Below, piece by piece: positions 38,489 to 46,548 of a stretch of DNA of 57,599 nucleotides. Made by a program: the position numbers and the translations under genes. The DNA is taken from assembly GCA_011524395.1 (NCBI GenBank), contig WTKN01000181.1, positions 20,665 through 78,263 on the forward strand, in the 5' to 3' direction. Source of the stretch: Moorena sp. SS36440bin_2 (lineage in GTDB: Bacteria > Cyanobacteriota > Cyanobacteriia > Cyanobacteriales > Coleofasciculaceae). The notes under the pieces are model-generated. The model was not told where the DNA came from. It saw only the letters and a program-made list of their open reading frames with translations, and did no database searches. Every line of letters starts with the position of its first letter. Positions within the stretch are counted from its first letter, which is position 1.

Positions 38489-39427
38489 GATGTTTCTACT
38501 TTACTCCTCAAAGATTTATCGATTGAAGTTCACAGACTAACAGCCAAGTGTGTCAGCCTACTATCCAAATTGAGTGATCAATTTACTAGGACTTACTCAC
38601 TAAGATGCCCTGCAATTGAGACGAACTAACATTCGGGCATTGTAAAATCACTATCAACTCATAATAATGACCCTACAAACATTGCAGGGTCGAGATTAGG
38701 CTATTAGGAAAAGGCTTACCCTTAATCAATAACATCCTGAAAACGCCTAATCAGTTATGATCTGGATGCACCTATATACTGATAGTTTTTGTCTCTTGTT
38801 CACTAAATTTTTCAGTCATTAGACTCGCTAATCCGGATAGTTTAGTTGGCTAATTATTAGGGTAATCATTAGTTTGTATAACTATTATTGACTTATAAAT
38901 TTTCCAACATGTGGAGTTCTGAGCAATCTTTATTAAAGTTTCACGAATTCACGGCCAAAACTATTGCCAAAACTATTAGTGTATTTTTTCCCTCCCCATC
39001 CTCTTTCCCTATGGGCTTTTTCTCAATCCTCAGTCTATCTCAAATCGGTTGGTATCGGTATTGAGGAGTTCAACCAAGGTAGGAGAGATTTTGTTATAGC
39101 AGTTTTGGGTAGACTTGGTGAGTTATATCAGAGGGTTATGATCTTACAAGTTTAATGCCGTTAGAAACAATATCACCACTAGCCCTAATTGTTCTCCCTG
39201 GCAAACTCAAATCCACGCGCTCAAGCTATTATCTCTATAACTTCGGTTTTGGTCTTTAGGAATTGTTAGGGTCTTGCTGACTCCTAGTCTTACCTCAATT
39301 AACGCTCCCAACCAAACCCCTGGCATAATACCACTAACCTGAGTAAGGGAAAGTAAGCCATGACAATGACTTATTTGACCCTTACTAAGATCGTTCGGTG
39401 CTCAAGTCCCGCCTAATATGGATTTTG
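38489..39427. other. Intergenic region upstream of pipX
   Basis: 939 bases without a convincing gene; a 63-codon frame at 38964-39155 is Pro/Ser-rich and probably spurious. A 6-bp hairpin, GACCCT/AGGGTC (38669-38691), lies upstream of the divergent flavoprotein gene. The pipX promoter is expected in the right half; no clear GTA-N8-TAC NtcA site was found by eye. Confidence 0.45.
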
Positions 39428-39697
39428 ATGAGTTCTGAAAACTACCTCAATCACCCCAATTTTGGTCTACTGTTTCGGGTTTGCATTGTTGAACCACAAC
39501 AAGAGTTGTTCACTACGATCTATGCCCAGAGACTTTTCTTTTTGGTGAAAAGTACTACCAATGGCATTGCCTTTGAGCCAATCAGTCGTTCTGAGGCTCG
39601 CTTGTTGGTAGAAAATCGCCTGCGCTTACTTAGACGCAGTAGTTCATCGGCTGAGTATGAGCAGCTTCGGATTATCCATCAGCAAACCTTCCAATAA
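39428..39697 (+). CDS. pipX: PII-interacting protein X (NtcA co-activator)
   Basis: PipX binds NtcA when 2-oxoglutarate is high and PII when it is low, so it couples the nitrogen signal to transcription. The 89-residue length is exactly that of the family. Key segments are MSSENYLNHPNFGLLFRVC at the start, QELFTTIYAQRLFFLV (the Tudor-like domain) and RSEARLLVENRLRLLRRSSS in the C-terminal helices. ATG 39428 is chosen over the GTG at 39398 because it gives the conserved N terminus. In most cyanobacteria pipY follows directly; here only a ruin of it is found. Confidence 0.95.
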   Translation: MSSENYLNHPNFGLLFRVCIVEPQQELFTTIYAQRLFFLVKSTTNGIAFEPISRSEARLLVENRLRLLRRSSSSAEYEQLRIIHQQTFQ

Positions 39698-39718
39698 GTT
39701 CCATAAGGAAACCTTCCC

Positions 39719-40035
39719 ATGATTGGTTTAATTACAGAACCCAAAACCCAAGATTCGCGCTTGAGATCCCACCAAATCTACGGCTGAAGGCAGTTAGTAA
39801 AACTAGTTCCCTAGAAGCTAGGGCAGGGACTGATGCTGCGCTATCTGTGGGATTGCCTCCAAAAGTGGTTAGGACCTGGAGCTTCTGTTGTCGGAAGCTA
39901 AATTTGAAGTACCCACAACTACATTGAAGGATTGAAGGTTGTTCAATGGGTTGGTATTACCGCCAGAAGTAGGTGTCAACGACGATTATGAGCTTTTGCT
40001 GAAATGAGATTATCGGATGAGGAAGTAATGGGGTA
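39719..40035 (+). pseudogene. pipY: Decayed pipY (YggS-family PLP-binding protein)
   Basis: The intact YggS/PipY reading frame expected between pipX and sepF is missing. Fragments of it remain in shifting frames. Codons 39781-39840 read RLKAVSKTSSLEARAGTDAA, which lines up with the family's RLIAVSK...EAIRAGYDAG. The stretch upstream (from ATG 39719) resembles the KIRxLRSxLPP lead-in after frameshifts. Codons 39981-40004 read DDYELLLK, matching the C-terminal MSDDYELA, with a possible MVRLG echo after it. The middle, including the expected Pro/Asn-rich segments, is not recognisable. The extent is approximate. Confidence 0.55.
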
Positions 40036-40321
40036 GTATATACCCAACCACATCCATCATCAATATTGCCATCTTATATATAATGGCATAGCCTTCTGAA
40101 AGTGTCTTTTTTCAAGAACTACACCCCGAACAGAAGGCAGATATATCTTTTATATTGATAGCCTGGTGGTGTTCTCAAGGGTGAAAATTATTAAGTAAGC
40201 TCAGGGGTAAGTTAGACTGTTGAAGTTCTAGTCTAAGCATCTACTAAAGACTGCTGCCCTAGAGAAGGTCGATTATCGGCTTTGCAGAAGCTTACACTGA
40301 AGTTGTGATGGAGAGTTGACT

Positions 40322-40909
40322 ATGAGCGGTATTTTTAATAAACTGCGCGATTTCGTCGGTCTGAATGAGCCAGTGGAATACGAATACGAATATGAAGACA
40401 TTGAGGGGGATGCCTACCCAACTCCCTACCCACAAGAGCAACCGGTTCAACCGCCACCAGAGGAGGAACGTCCGACCAGACGCCGTTCTAGGGAGCGGAC
40501 AACGGTCTCAGAAGCAGGGGTAGGGCCATCTCCCATCAATAATGTGATTGGCATGCCTGGAGCAGTCAATGGCCTTTCTGAGGTGGCAGTGATTGAACCT
40601 CGTTCCTTTGAAGAAATGCCCCAAGTGATTCAGGCACTGCGGGAACGGAAGTCGGTGGTCTTAAACCTGACCATCATGGATCCAGACCAAGCACAACGAG
40701 CAGTTGACTTTGTGGCTGGTGGGACTTACGCTATTGATGGTCATCAAGAGCGTATTGGTGAAAGTATTTTCTTGTTTACACCAAGCTGTGTTCAGGTAAG
40801 TACTCAGTCTGGTGTGATTCATGAGATACCTACTCCCCAGGCTCCTCCTCCCCGTCAGACAGCTCCGTCACCAGCCTGGGGTTCTGAGCCAGACCAGATG
40901 GCTCAGTAA
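40322..40909 (+). CDS. sepF: Cell division protein SepF (Cdv2)
   Basis: Membrane-associated partner of FtsZ needed for septum formation in cyanobacteria. The 195-residue product has a short N-terminal amphipathic membrane-targeting helix ([14 protein letters not shown]), an acidic and Pro-rich linker (about 15-75) and the SepF core (about 80-165) with [20 protein letters not shown] and the [12 protein letters not shown] turn. ATG 40322 (with GGAG eight bases upstream) is preferred over TTG 40316. The tail is Pro-rich. Its position before proC and after pipX is the usual cyanobacterial order. Confidence 0.95.
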   Translation: MSGIFNKLRDFVGLNEPVEYEYEYEDIEGDAYPTPYPQEQPVQPPPEEERPTRRRSRERTTVSEAGVGPSPINNVIGMPGAVNGLSEVAVIEPRSFEEMPQVIQALRERKSVVLNLTIMDPDQAQRAVDFVAGGTYAIDGHQERIGESIFLFTPSCVQVSTQSGVIHEIPTPQAPPPRQTAPSPAWGSEPDQMAQ

Positions 40910-40978
40910 GAATCAGGACAAGACCCGTGTCTAGTGCGCGCGTGAATAACATTAATAGTTGAAAAGAGAGGTGTTGGG

Positions 40979-41803
40979 TTGCCTATAAAGCTTGGCATAA
41001 TTGGTGGCGGTGTCATGGGAGAAGCCCTCCTATCCCGCCTACTTGCCCAACAACTTTACCAGCCTGATGAGGTGTTGGTGAGTGAGCTGCTGGAGCAACG
41101 CCGTGATGGTTTGGCGCAAGAATACGGGATTAGGGTCACTGTTAATAACCAAGCCGCAGCGGCAGCATCAGAGGTTTTGTTACTGGCAATTAAACCTCAG
41201 GTATTTGAAGCGGTAGCAGCAGAACTGGTAATGGGTAGAGGTGACAACGGTCACAGCTTAGGAACGTTGCCAATGGTGATTTCAATTCTAGCTGGAGTGC
41301 CTCTGGAACGGCTCGAAAACGCTTTTCCATCCCAGTCAGTGATCCGGGCAATGCCTAATACTCCTGCAACAGTTGGGGCTGGGATAACAGCACTAGCTGC
41401 TGGAAAATGGGTTTCGCCTGATCAAATGGAGCGAGCAAAGACAATTTTTAGGGCTGTTGGTGAAGTAGTCGAGATTCCGGAACACCTGATGGATGCGGTG
41501 ACCGGTTTATCTGGGTCAGGCCCAGCTTATGTGGCGATTTTGATCGAAGCCCTAGCAGATGGGGGCGTGGCAGCTGGATTACCCAGAGCGATCGCATTGC
41601 AGTTGGCACAGTCTACAGTATTGGGGACAGCCCAGCTGTTACAAGAAACTCAAATGCATCCAGCTCAATTGAAAGATCAGGTTACTAGTCCTGGGGGAAC
41701 GACAATTGCTGCGATCGCTAAGTTGGAGAAGGCTGGTTTTCGCTCGGCTTTGATTGAGGCGGTTTTGGGGTCTTATCAGCGTTCTCGGGAGTTGGGAAGT
41801 TAG
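40979..41803 (+). CDS. proC: Pyrroline-5-carboxylate reductase
   Basis: Last step of proline synthesis: reduces pyrroline-5-carboxylate with NADPH. The 274-residue product shows the Rossmann motif GIIGGGVMGEAL (6-17), RAMPNTPATVGAG in the nucleotide-binding fold, and the family signature in the C-terminal half, where TGLSGSGPAYVAILIEALAD and TSPGGTTIAAIAKLE are clear. It starts with TTG at 40979 after an AGAGAGG-type ribosome-binding region. A rho-independent terminator-like hairpin follows at 41993. Confidence 0.95.
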   Translation: MPIKLGIIGGGVMGEALLSRLLAQQLYQPDEVLVSELLEQRRDGLAQEYGIRVTVNNQAAAAASEVLLLAIKPQVFEAVAAELVMGRGDNGHSLGTLPMVISILAGVPLERLENAFPSQSVIRAMPNTPATVGAGITALAAGKWVSPDQMERAKTIFRAVGEVVEIPEHLMDAVTGLSGSGPAYVAILIEALADGGVAAGLPRAIALQLAQSTVLGTAQLLQETQMHPAQLKDQVTSPGGTTIAAIAKLEKAGFRSALIEAVLGSYQRSRELGS

Positions 41804-42223
41804 AGGTTTTTCCCTTAGCGTGGCCTTTTGGCCACGGTTGGAGGTTGAGGGTTGTTCGCCCTTGGGGTTCCCATAGGGTAGGTTGTTAAGCCTTGCCCTT
41901 AGGTTTATGGTAGGTGGAAAATCGATCAGAATTGATTGATCACGTTCATCTTAATATCTATTAGACTAGGCCGTTGTTAGTTGGCTTTGGTTAACCCCAT
42001 CTGCATCTGTAGTCCTATGGGGGTTTTATTTTAATGAATAGCCAAAAAAAGTATTGTGCGCGTCATCTAGTTCTGTTAACTAGTTATACAATAGCAGCTA
42101 AATAATTTATGCGATTAGTCCCAATCGTTTAAAAGTACCGGATCTGAACTACAATAATCACAAAATATTCATAATTTAGTCTGAATGTAAATTTGTGGAC
42201 TGCATCTACTTGATGACAGACAG
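41804..42223. other. Intergenic region between proC and the second envelope locus
   Basis: Contains a GC-rich palindrome, AGCGTGGCCTTTTGGCCACG near 41817-41836, and the terminator-like hairpin at 41993-42032. The remaining sequence upstream of 42224 is AT-rich and should hold the promoter of the Wzz-like gene. Confidence 0.5.
41993..42032 (+). terminator. Rho-independent terminator-like hairpin
   Basis: AACCCCAT (41993-42000) pairs with ATGGGGGTT (42017-42025), with one bulged G, and is followed by TTATTTTA. It lies about 190 bases after proC. Confidence 0.5.
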
Positions 42224-43678
42224 ATGACAGAATCTTCAATTCCGATTCGAGGCTTACCAAAAGCACGCCAACGTTCTCGACCCAATCGCTTAAAATGGTT
42301 TTCCTACATAAGTTTGGGTATTTTGAGCAATGCTGCTATTTTCGGTTTAGCTTTTTTTGTGCTCGAGCAAATCCCTCCAACTTATACAAGTAAGGCAGCA
42401 GCAATTATACCTGGTGTGGGTTCTCAAGGATCTGTTCAACTCCCTGGAGTCGGTCAAGCTTCCTCCAATCCAGGTGATAAATCTCCTTACGGATATCTTT
42501 TAAAGGTAGATCCACGAGAGAACTACCAGTATATCGCCATGAGTGAAGTAGTTTTAAAGGAAGCTGCTGCTGCTGTTAAGACTTCAGTCAAAGATTTTGA
42601 AGAGTTTGCCAAGCCAAGGGTTTCTTTGGATAGAGGTACCACTATCATAGAATTTGAAGCGGATGGCAAAAGCAAACTGGAAGCTCAGCGAAATACTCGG
42701 GCTTTTTATGAAGCGTTAGTTAAACGGATTGATGACTTAAGAGTAGAAGAATCCTCTCGTCAGGATAACAAGACGTTGTTAGCGTTAGACTCTGCTAATA
42801 GTAACTTAAAAAAAGCCCAAACAAAGCTGTCTCAATTCAAAAAGAAGTCACTGCTCAAAATTTCTGAACAAATCAAGAACCTTTCAGAAGAAGTAGAGAG
42901 GTTGCGAGTCGAGCGTGCTAATTTATTGGCTCAGCAGCAAGCGGCTACCTCTGGATTAACGCAGCTAGAAGCTAACCTCAGGTTGTCAACTGACCAAGCA
43001 GCCGATGCTCTGATGCTTCAGGATGATGAAGTCTTTAAAAAGCTTTGGCAAAACTATAGCGATATCAGCGCTAACCTAACGATACTCAATACTCAATGGA
43101 CACCAAATAGCCCTCAGGTGATTAATCTCAAAGCTAAGAAGCAAGCGGCGCTTGAGGCATTACTTGCTCGTAGCCAACAGCTATTGGGCAAGCGGATGGA
43201 TGTTCAACGTTTGGATAATCTCAATTTAGGCTTAGATGCCCAGACAGGTCGAGCAAATCTGGCACAAGTGTTAATAAACCAGAGAGCTCAACAGCAGGGA
43301 ATAACAAGTCAAGTTAATACCTTGGCAGAACAAATTGCTCAGTTAGAGTCTAGACTTCAGACCTTGATTCAGGAGCAGTTAACCCTGACTGAGCTTGAGC
43401 GAGAGGTGCAAATCTCGGAAGCTATATTTACGGCCAAGTCGGCTCAATTAAACGTGAATAAATCGGATCATGCTAGTGCTTATCCAACCCTGCAATTGTT
43501 AGTAGAGCCGAACTTACCGAAAGAACCTGTTGGTAATACCAAAAAAACGGTGATCCTCGGAGCTGTGGCGCTTTCCCTTTTAATGACAACTGGGCTGGTT
43601 ATCCTTGCCTGGGAAAAACCAAGTTCTAAGACAGACGCTCCCAAAGATTCCACTCCGGTACTTCAACCTGAGTCTTAA
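42224..43678 (+). CDS. Wzz-type chain-length/export protein without kinase domain
   Basis: A polysaccharide co-polymerase-like inner-membrane protein of 484 residues. It has a membrane helix near 25-47, a large periplasmic region with long Gln/Lys/Glu-rich coiled coils (about 185-265 and 345-405), and a second helix near 444-464 followed by a short cytoplasmic tail. The C-terminal part of the periplasmic region has the PNLPKEPVGN lead-in typical before the last helix. No P-loop is present, unlike the fused BY-kinase at 24915. It begins a plus-strand set with a flippase and a sulfotransferase, so it likely serves a separate polysaccharide. Confidence 0.85.
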   Translation: MTESSIPIRGLPKARQRSRPNRLKWFSYISLGILSNAAIFGLAFFVLEQIPPTYTSKAAAIIPGVGSQGSVQLPGVGQASSNPGDKSPYGYLLKVDPRENYQYIAMSEVVLKEAAAAVKTSVKDFEEFAKPRVSLDRGTTIIEFEADGKSKLEAQRNTRAFYEALVKRIDDLRVEESSRQDNKTLLALDSANSNLKKAQTKLSQFKKKSLLKISEQIKNLSEEVERLRVERANLLAQQQAATSGLTQLEANLRLSTDQAADALMLQDDEVFKKLWQNYSDISANLTILNTQWTPNSPQVINLKAKKQAALEALLARSQQLLGKRMDVQRLDNLNLGLDAQTGRANLAQVLINQRAQQQGITSQVNTLAEQIAQLESRLQTLIQEQLTLTELEREVQISEAIFTAKSAQLNVNKSDHASAYPTLQLLVEPNLPKEPVGNTKKTVILGAVALSLLMTTGLVILAWEKPSSKTDAPKDSTPVLQPES

Positions 43679-43817
43679 ACCAGTCAGTTTAAAAGTAGCA
43701 ACAATTTGGATCTACCAACAATTTGGTCTAATTGTTGGAAACTACTAGCACGGATAACCAAAAGGGAAAAACCCCTAGTCTGCTACCTTAATCAGGTCTA
43801 GGCAGTAAGTAATAGCA

Positions 43818-45161
43818 ATGAACCTATCCAACCGTATAATCCAAGGATGGAAATCTCCCACGCTGCGAGTGATGTCACTGACCTTCTTCGGTATGCTACT
43901 GGCGTGGGTTGCAGACATTTTGATGGCGGCGAAACTGGGGACTAGTCAAACCACAGATGCCTTGATTGTTGCCCTGAGCTTACCCCGACTAATTGATACC
44001 GTGAGCCGGGAGGGAACTAGACAAAGCTTGGTTCCAATGTTCATGGAGCGCCGAGATGCTCTGAGTCACAGGGAATATCATCGCTTGATCAGTGGCATTG
44101 TCAACTTAGCTTTAGTACTCGGTGTTAGTCTAACTGTTCTGTTGGAAATTCTAGCGCCATTGATAATAACTGGGTTAGCCCCAGGATTTTCCCCAGAGGG
44201 TAAAGCACAAGCAACGTTTTTATTTCGGATCTGTGCGCCAATGGTTTTGTTTGCTCCTGGGATTGCGGTCTTTAGTGTAATCCTAAACAGCCAAAGGCGC
44301 TTTAGTGCGGTAGCTCTGCGGAATGCGATCGCACCAGGTTTCGTAGTGGCTGCCATTGGGTTGGCTTGGCAACAGTCTAGTATTGCTCTGTGGATAGCGA
44401 TCGCTTATACCTTGGGATTTGCTGGATTCTTTGTGCTGGTATTCCTAGATGCTTTTAAAGCGGGACACCAACATCAATGGTTGGCCTGGGCTGGCAAAGA
44501 TGACCTACTGCGTCTGTGGCAAGCAGGTTCTTTACCCACTATCGGTTTTGTTATTAAGCTAGCCTCCAATCTAGTCAAGAGTCAGATGCTGCCTTCCTTA
44601 GTAGCAGTTGGTGGGGTCTCCACATTCTACTTTGCAATTCGGATCGTCTCCGCTGCTCAAACGATTATTGGTGTCAGTATTGCTACCACCAGCTTGCCCG
44701 CCATGACAGAGCATGACTTAGCTGGGCATAAATCCCGCTTGGGATCGGCTTTGCGCAAAAACCTCACCAAAACCCTATTAGTGAGCTTACCTGCAGTACT
44801 TTTCATTGTGGTATCCCATGACGAAATCATTCGTTTGCTATACGGACATGGTTCTTTTGAAGCTACCTCTATTGAGCAGACGTCTCAAGTTTTCTTGTGG
44901 TTAGGGCTGTCGTTGGCATTTATTTCTCTAATCCCCGTGCTTGAAGCTGGTTTGTATGCTCAGAGAGCTTATGGTATGGTCGTCTGGAGTATGGTGACCA
45001 TGGCATTTGTAGGGGTTGCTCTGAGTTGGTTATTTTGGCAAGTTTGGGGATTAATTGGTATTGCTATGAGTTGGCCTGTTATGGCTATTATCTATGTGAT
45101 ACTCATCATCTATCTACTCCATCAAAAGGGTGTTTCGGTGCTCAAAAACCATCCTAGTTAA
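43818..45161 (+). CDS. MurJ/MviN-like lipid-linked saccharide flippase
   Basis: A MOP-superfamily membrane protein of 447 residues with roughly twelve or more hydrophobic segments. Features shared with MurJ are the ADILMAAKLGTSQTTDAL lead, RQSLVPMF on the first cytoplasmic loop, and the APGFSPEG loop near 119. It is shorter than housekeeping MurJ (about 510-530 residues) and lies between a Wzz-like gene and a sulfotransferase gene. It probably flips an exopolysaccharide precursor rather than lipid II. Only 18 bases separate it from the sulfotransferase gene. Confidence 0.82.
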   Translation: MNLSNRIIQGWKSPTLRVMSLTFFGMLLAWVADILMAAKLGTSQTTDALIVALSLPRLIDTVSREGTRQSLVPMFMERRDALSHREYHRLISGIVNLALVLGVSLTVLLEILAPLIITGLAPGFSPEGKAQATFLFRICAPMVLFAPGIAVFSVILNSQRRFSAVALRNAIAPGFVVAAIGLAWQQSSIALWIAIAYTLGFAGFFVLVFLDAFKAGHQHQWLAWAGKDDLLRLWQAGSLPTIGFVIKLASNLVKSQMLPSLVAVGGVSTFYFAIRIVSAAQTIIGVSIATTSLPAMTEHDLAGHKSRLGSALRKNLTKTLLVSLPAVLFIVVSHDEIIRLLYGHGSFEATSIEQTSQVFLWLGLSLAFISLIPVLEAGLYAQRAYGMVVWSMVTMAFVGVALSWLFWQVWGLIGIAMSWPVMAIIYVILIIYLLHQKGVSVLKNHPS

Positions 45162-45179
45162 TGAGGGGTAATAAAGTCT

Positions 45180-46205
45180 ATGAATAGTTCAAGGGTGAAA
45201 CAGCACTCTTACTTAATTATTGGAGGCACAACAAAAGCGGCAACAACATCACTATTTTATTATCTAGCTGATCATCCTGAAGTTTGTACCTCTAACCTCA
45301 AAGAAATTCGCTTCTTTTTGGATAAAGATTATCCAGAAGCTTCTAACTACCGATATGAAGATGGGTTAGAAAAATATGATGATATTTTCTCTTATGCTCA
45401 GTGCTCTCATGTCCAAAAAATTCGGATGGAGGCGACACCAGACTATCTTTACTCATTAGGTACACCCCATAAAATCAAAGAGTCTCTACCAAATGTGAAA
45501 CTTATTTTCATCCTCAGGGAACCGGTGTCTCGATTAATGTCTTGGTATAAGTTTGCTAAACAGAAAGAGTATCTTCCTCAAGATATTAGCTTTGATAACT
45601 ATGTTGACAAGCAATTAATTAAGGATAATTTTGAGGACGAAAATACTTATACCTATATGCGTTCCCTTGAGCAAGGGCGTTATTCTGTCTACTTAAAGCC
45701 TTACTTTGACTTATTCGGTTCCCATAGAATTTATGTGACTTTTTATGAAGAATTATCCCGTAATCCCAAATCTGTGCTTGAAAAGATTTGTGGATTTGCG
45801 GGAATTGATCCCAACTTCTATGGGGATTATCTCTTTAAAGTCTATAATTCCAGTAAGGCAGTAAAAAATTGGTGGTTTCACCGGAATTATGAGCAGTTTC
45901 TAAAGTCGATGCGTCAATATACGCAAGACAAACCCATTCACAAAGTTTTGAGGAAAATTCGGCGGTCGCTGGATCCGGTCTATTTACGCCTTAATGTCCA
46001 GCCTCAGGAAAAGGTGTCGATTTCACCAACTATCAAAAATGCTCTTACTAAGTATTATAAACAGGAAATTACAGCATTGGAAGAACTACTTGGTCGCTCA
46101 GTTCCATGGGAGTCGTGGAATGAATTTAATAAAAAAACAATAACAAAGAACACTACCGAAACAACGGGACACGATATGATCAGACTGATGAGAGAAGAAC
46201 ACTAA
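45180..46205 (+). CDS. PAPS-dependent sulfotransferase
   Basis: Transfers sulfate from PAPS to a hydroxyl group, here probably on a polysaccharide or glycolipid. The 341-residue product has the 5'-phosphosulfate-binding loop GGTTKAATTSLFYYL (15-29) and the 3'-phosphate-binding segment LREPVSRLMSWY (112-123). No signal peptide is seen, so it is expected in the cytoplasm, where PAPS is made. It follows the flippase gene by 18 bases and precedes a rubredoxin gene by 15. Sulfated exopolysaccharides are characteristic of cyanobacterial sheaths, which fits the context. Confidence 0.9.
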   Translation: MNSSRVKQHSYLIIGGTTKAATTSLFYYLADHPEVCTSNLKEIRFFLDKDYPEASNYRYEDGLEKYDDIFSYAQCSHVQKIRMEATPDYLYSLGTPHKIKESLPNVKLIFILREPVSRLMSWYKFAKQKEYLPQDISFDNYVDKQLIKDNFEDENTYTYMRSLEQGRYSVYLKPYFDLFGSHRIYVTFYEELSRNPKSVLEKICGFAGIDPNFYGDYLFKVYNSSKAVKNWWFHRNYEQFLKSMRQYTQDKPIHKVLRKIRRSLDPVYLRLNVQPQEKVSISPTIKNALTKYYKQEITALEELLGRSVPWESWNEFNKKTITKNTTETTGHDMIRLMREEH

Positions 46206-46220
46206 TTTAGGTCAATATCC

Positions 46221-46382
46221 ATGAAGAAATATGTCTGTACCACTTGCGGCTATGAATATGACCCAGAGGTAGGGGATCCAGATAGTGGCATTGCGCCGGG
46301 GACACCCTTTGAAGATATTCCAGATGACTGGGTATGTCCCGTTTGTGGAGTCGGCAAAGAAGATTTTGAACCGGCAGAATAG
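46221..46382 (+). CDS. Rubredoxin
   Basis: A 53-residue one-electron carrier with a single Fe(Cys)4 centre. The ligands are Cys6 and Cys9 in [10 protein letters not shown] and Cys39 and Cys42 in [12 protein letters not shown]. The middle [12 protein letters not shown] is diagnostic. There is no C-terminal membrane anchor, unlike the thylakoid rubredoxin RubA of photosystem II assembly, so this is a soluble rubredoxin. It starts 15 bases after the sulfotransferase stop; a shared transcript is probable, a shared pathway is not shown. Confidence 0.95.
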   Translation: MKKYVCTTCGYEYDPEVGDPDSGIAPGTPFEDIPDDWVCPVCGVGKEDFEPAE

Positions 46383-46422
46383 TAAGATTTGTATTGTTTG
46401 TAATCGGTGGCACTGCCAACGT

Positions 46423-46488
46423 GTCTTGATGCAGTCGCTAATGGGGGTTTCCCCCATTAGCGCGCTACCTCGCTGCATCGCTTTTTTT
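46423..46488. repeat. Dispersed palindromic element (GTCTTGATGCAGTCGCT family), probable bidirectional terminator
   Basis: Outer arms GATGCAG and CTGCATC enclose an inner perfect palindrome, TAATGGGGG-TTT-CCCCCATTA, and the element ends in TTTTTTT. It lies between the convergent rubredoxin and helicase genes. Other members of the family start at 50118, 51452 and 55911. Confidence 0.75.
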
Positions 46489-46548
46489 GATCAAAAATCG
46501 TGGAAGGCAAGACAAACTGCTCTCTTAGCAAAATCGCATTCTTGGCAA

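Noticed and set aside
38964-39155. A 63-codon plus-strand frame upstream of pipX
   Set aside because: Biased composition, no homology recognised, no ribosome-binding site; the surrounding region looks non-coding.
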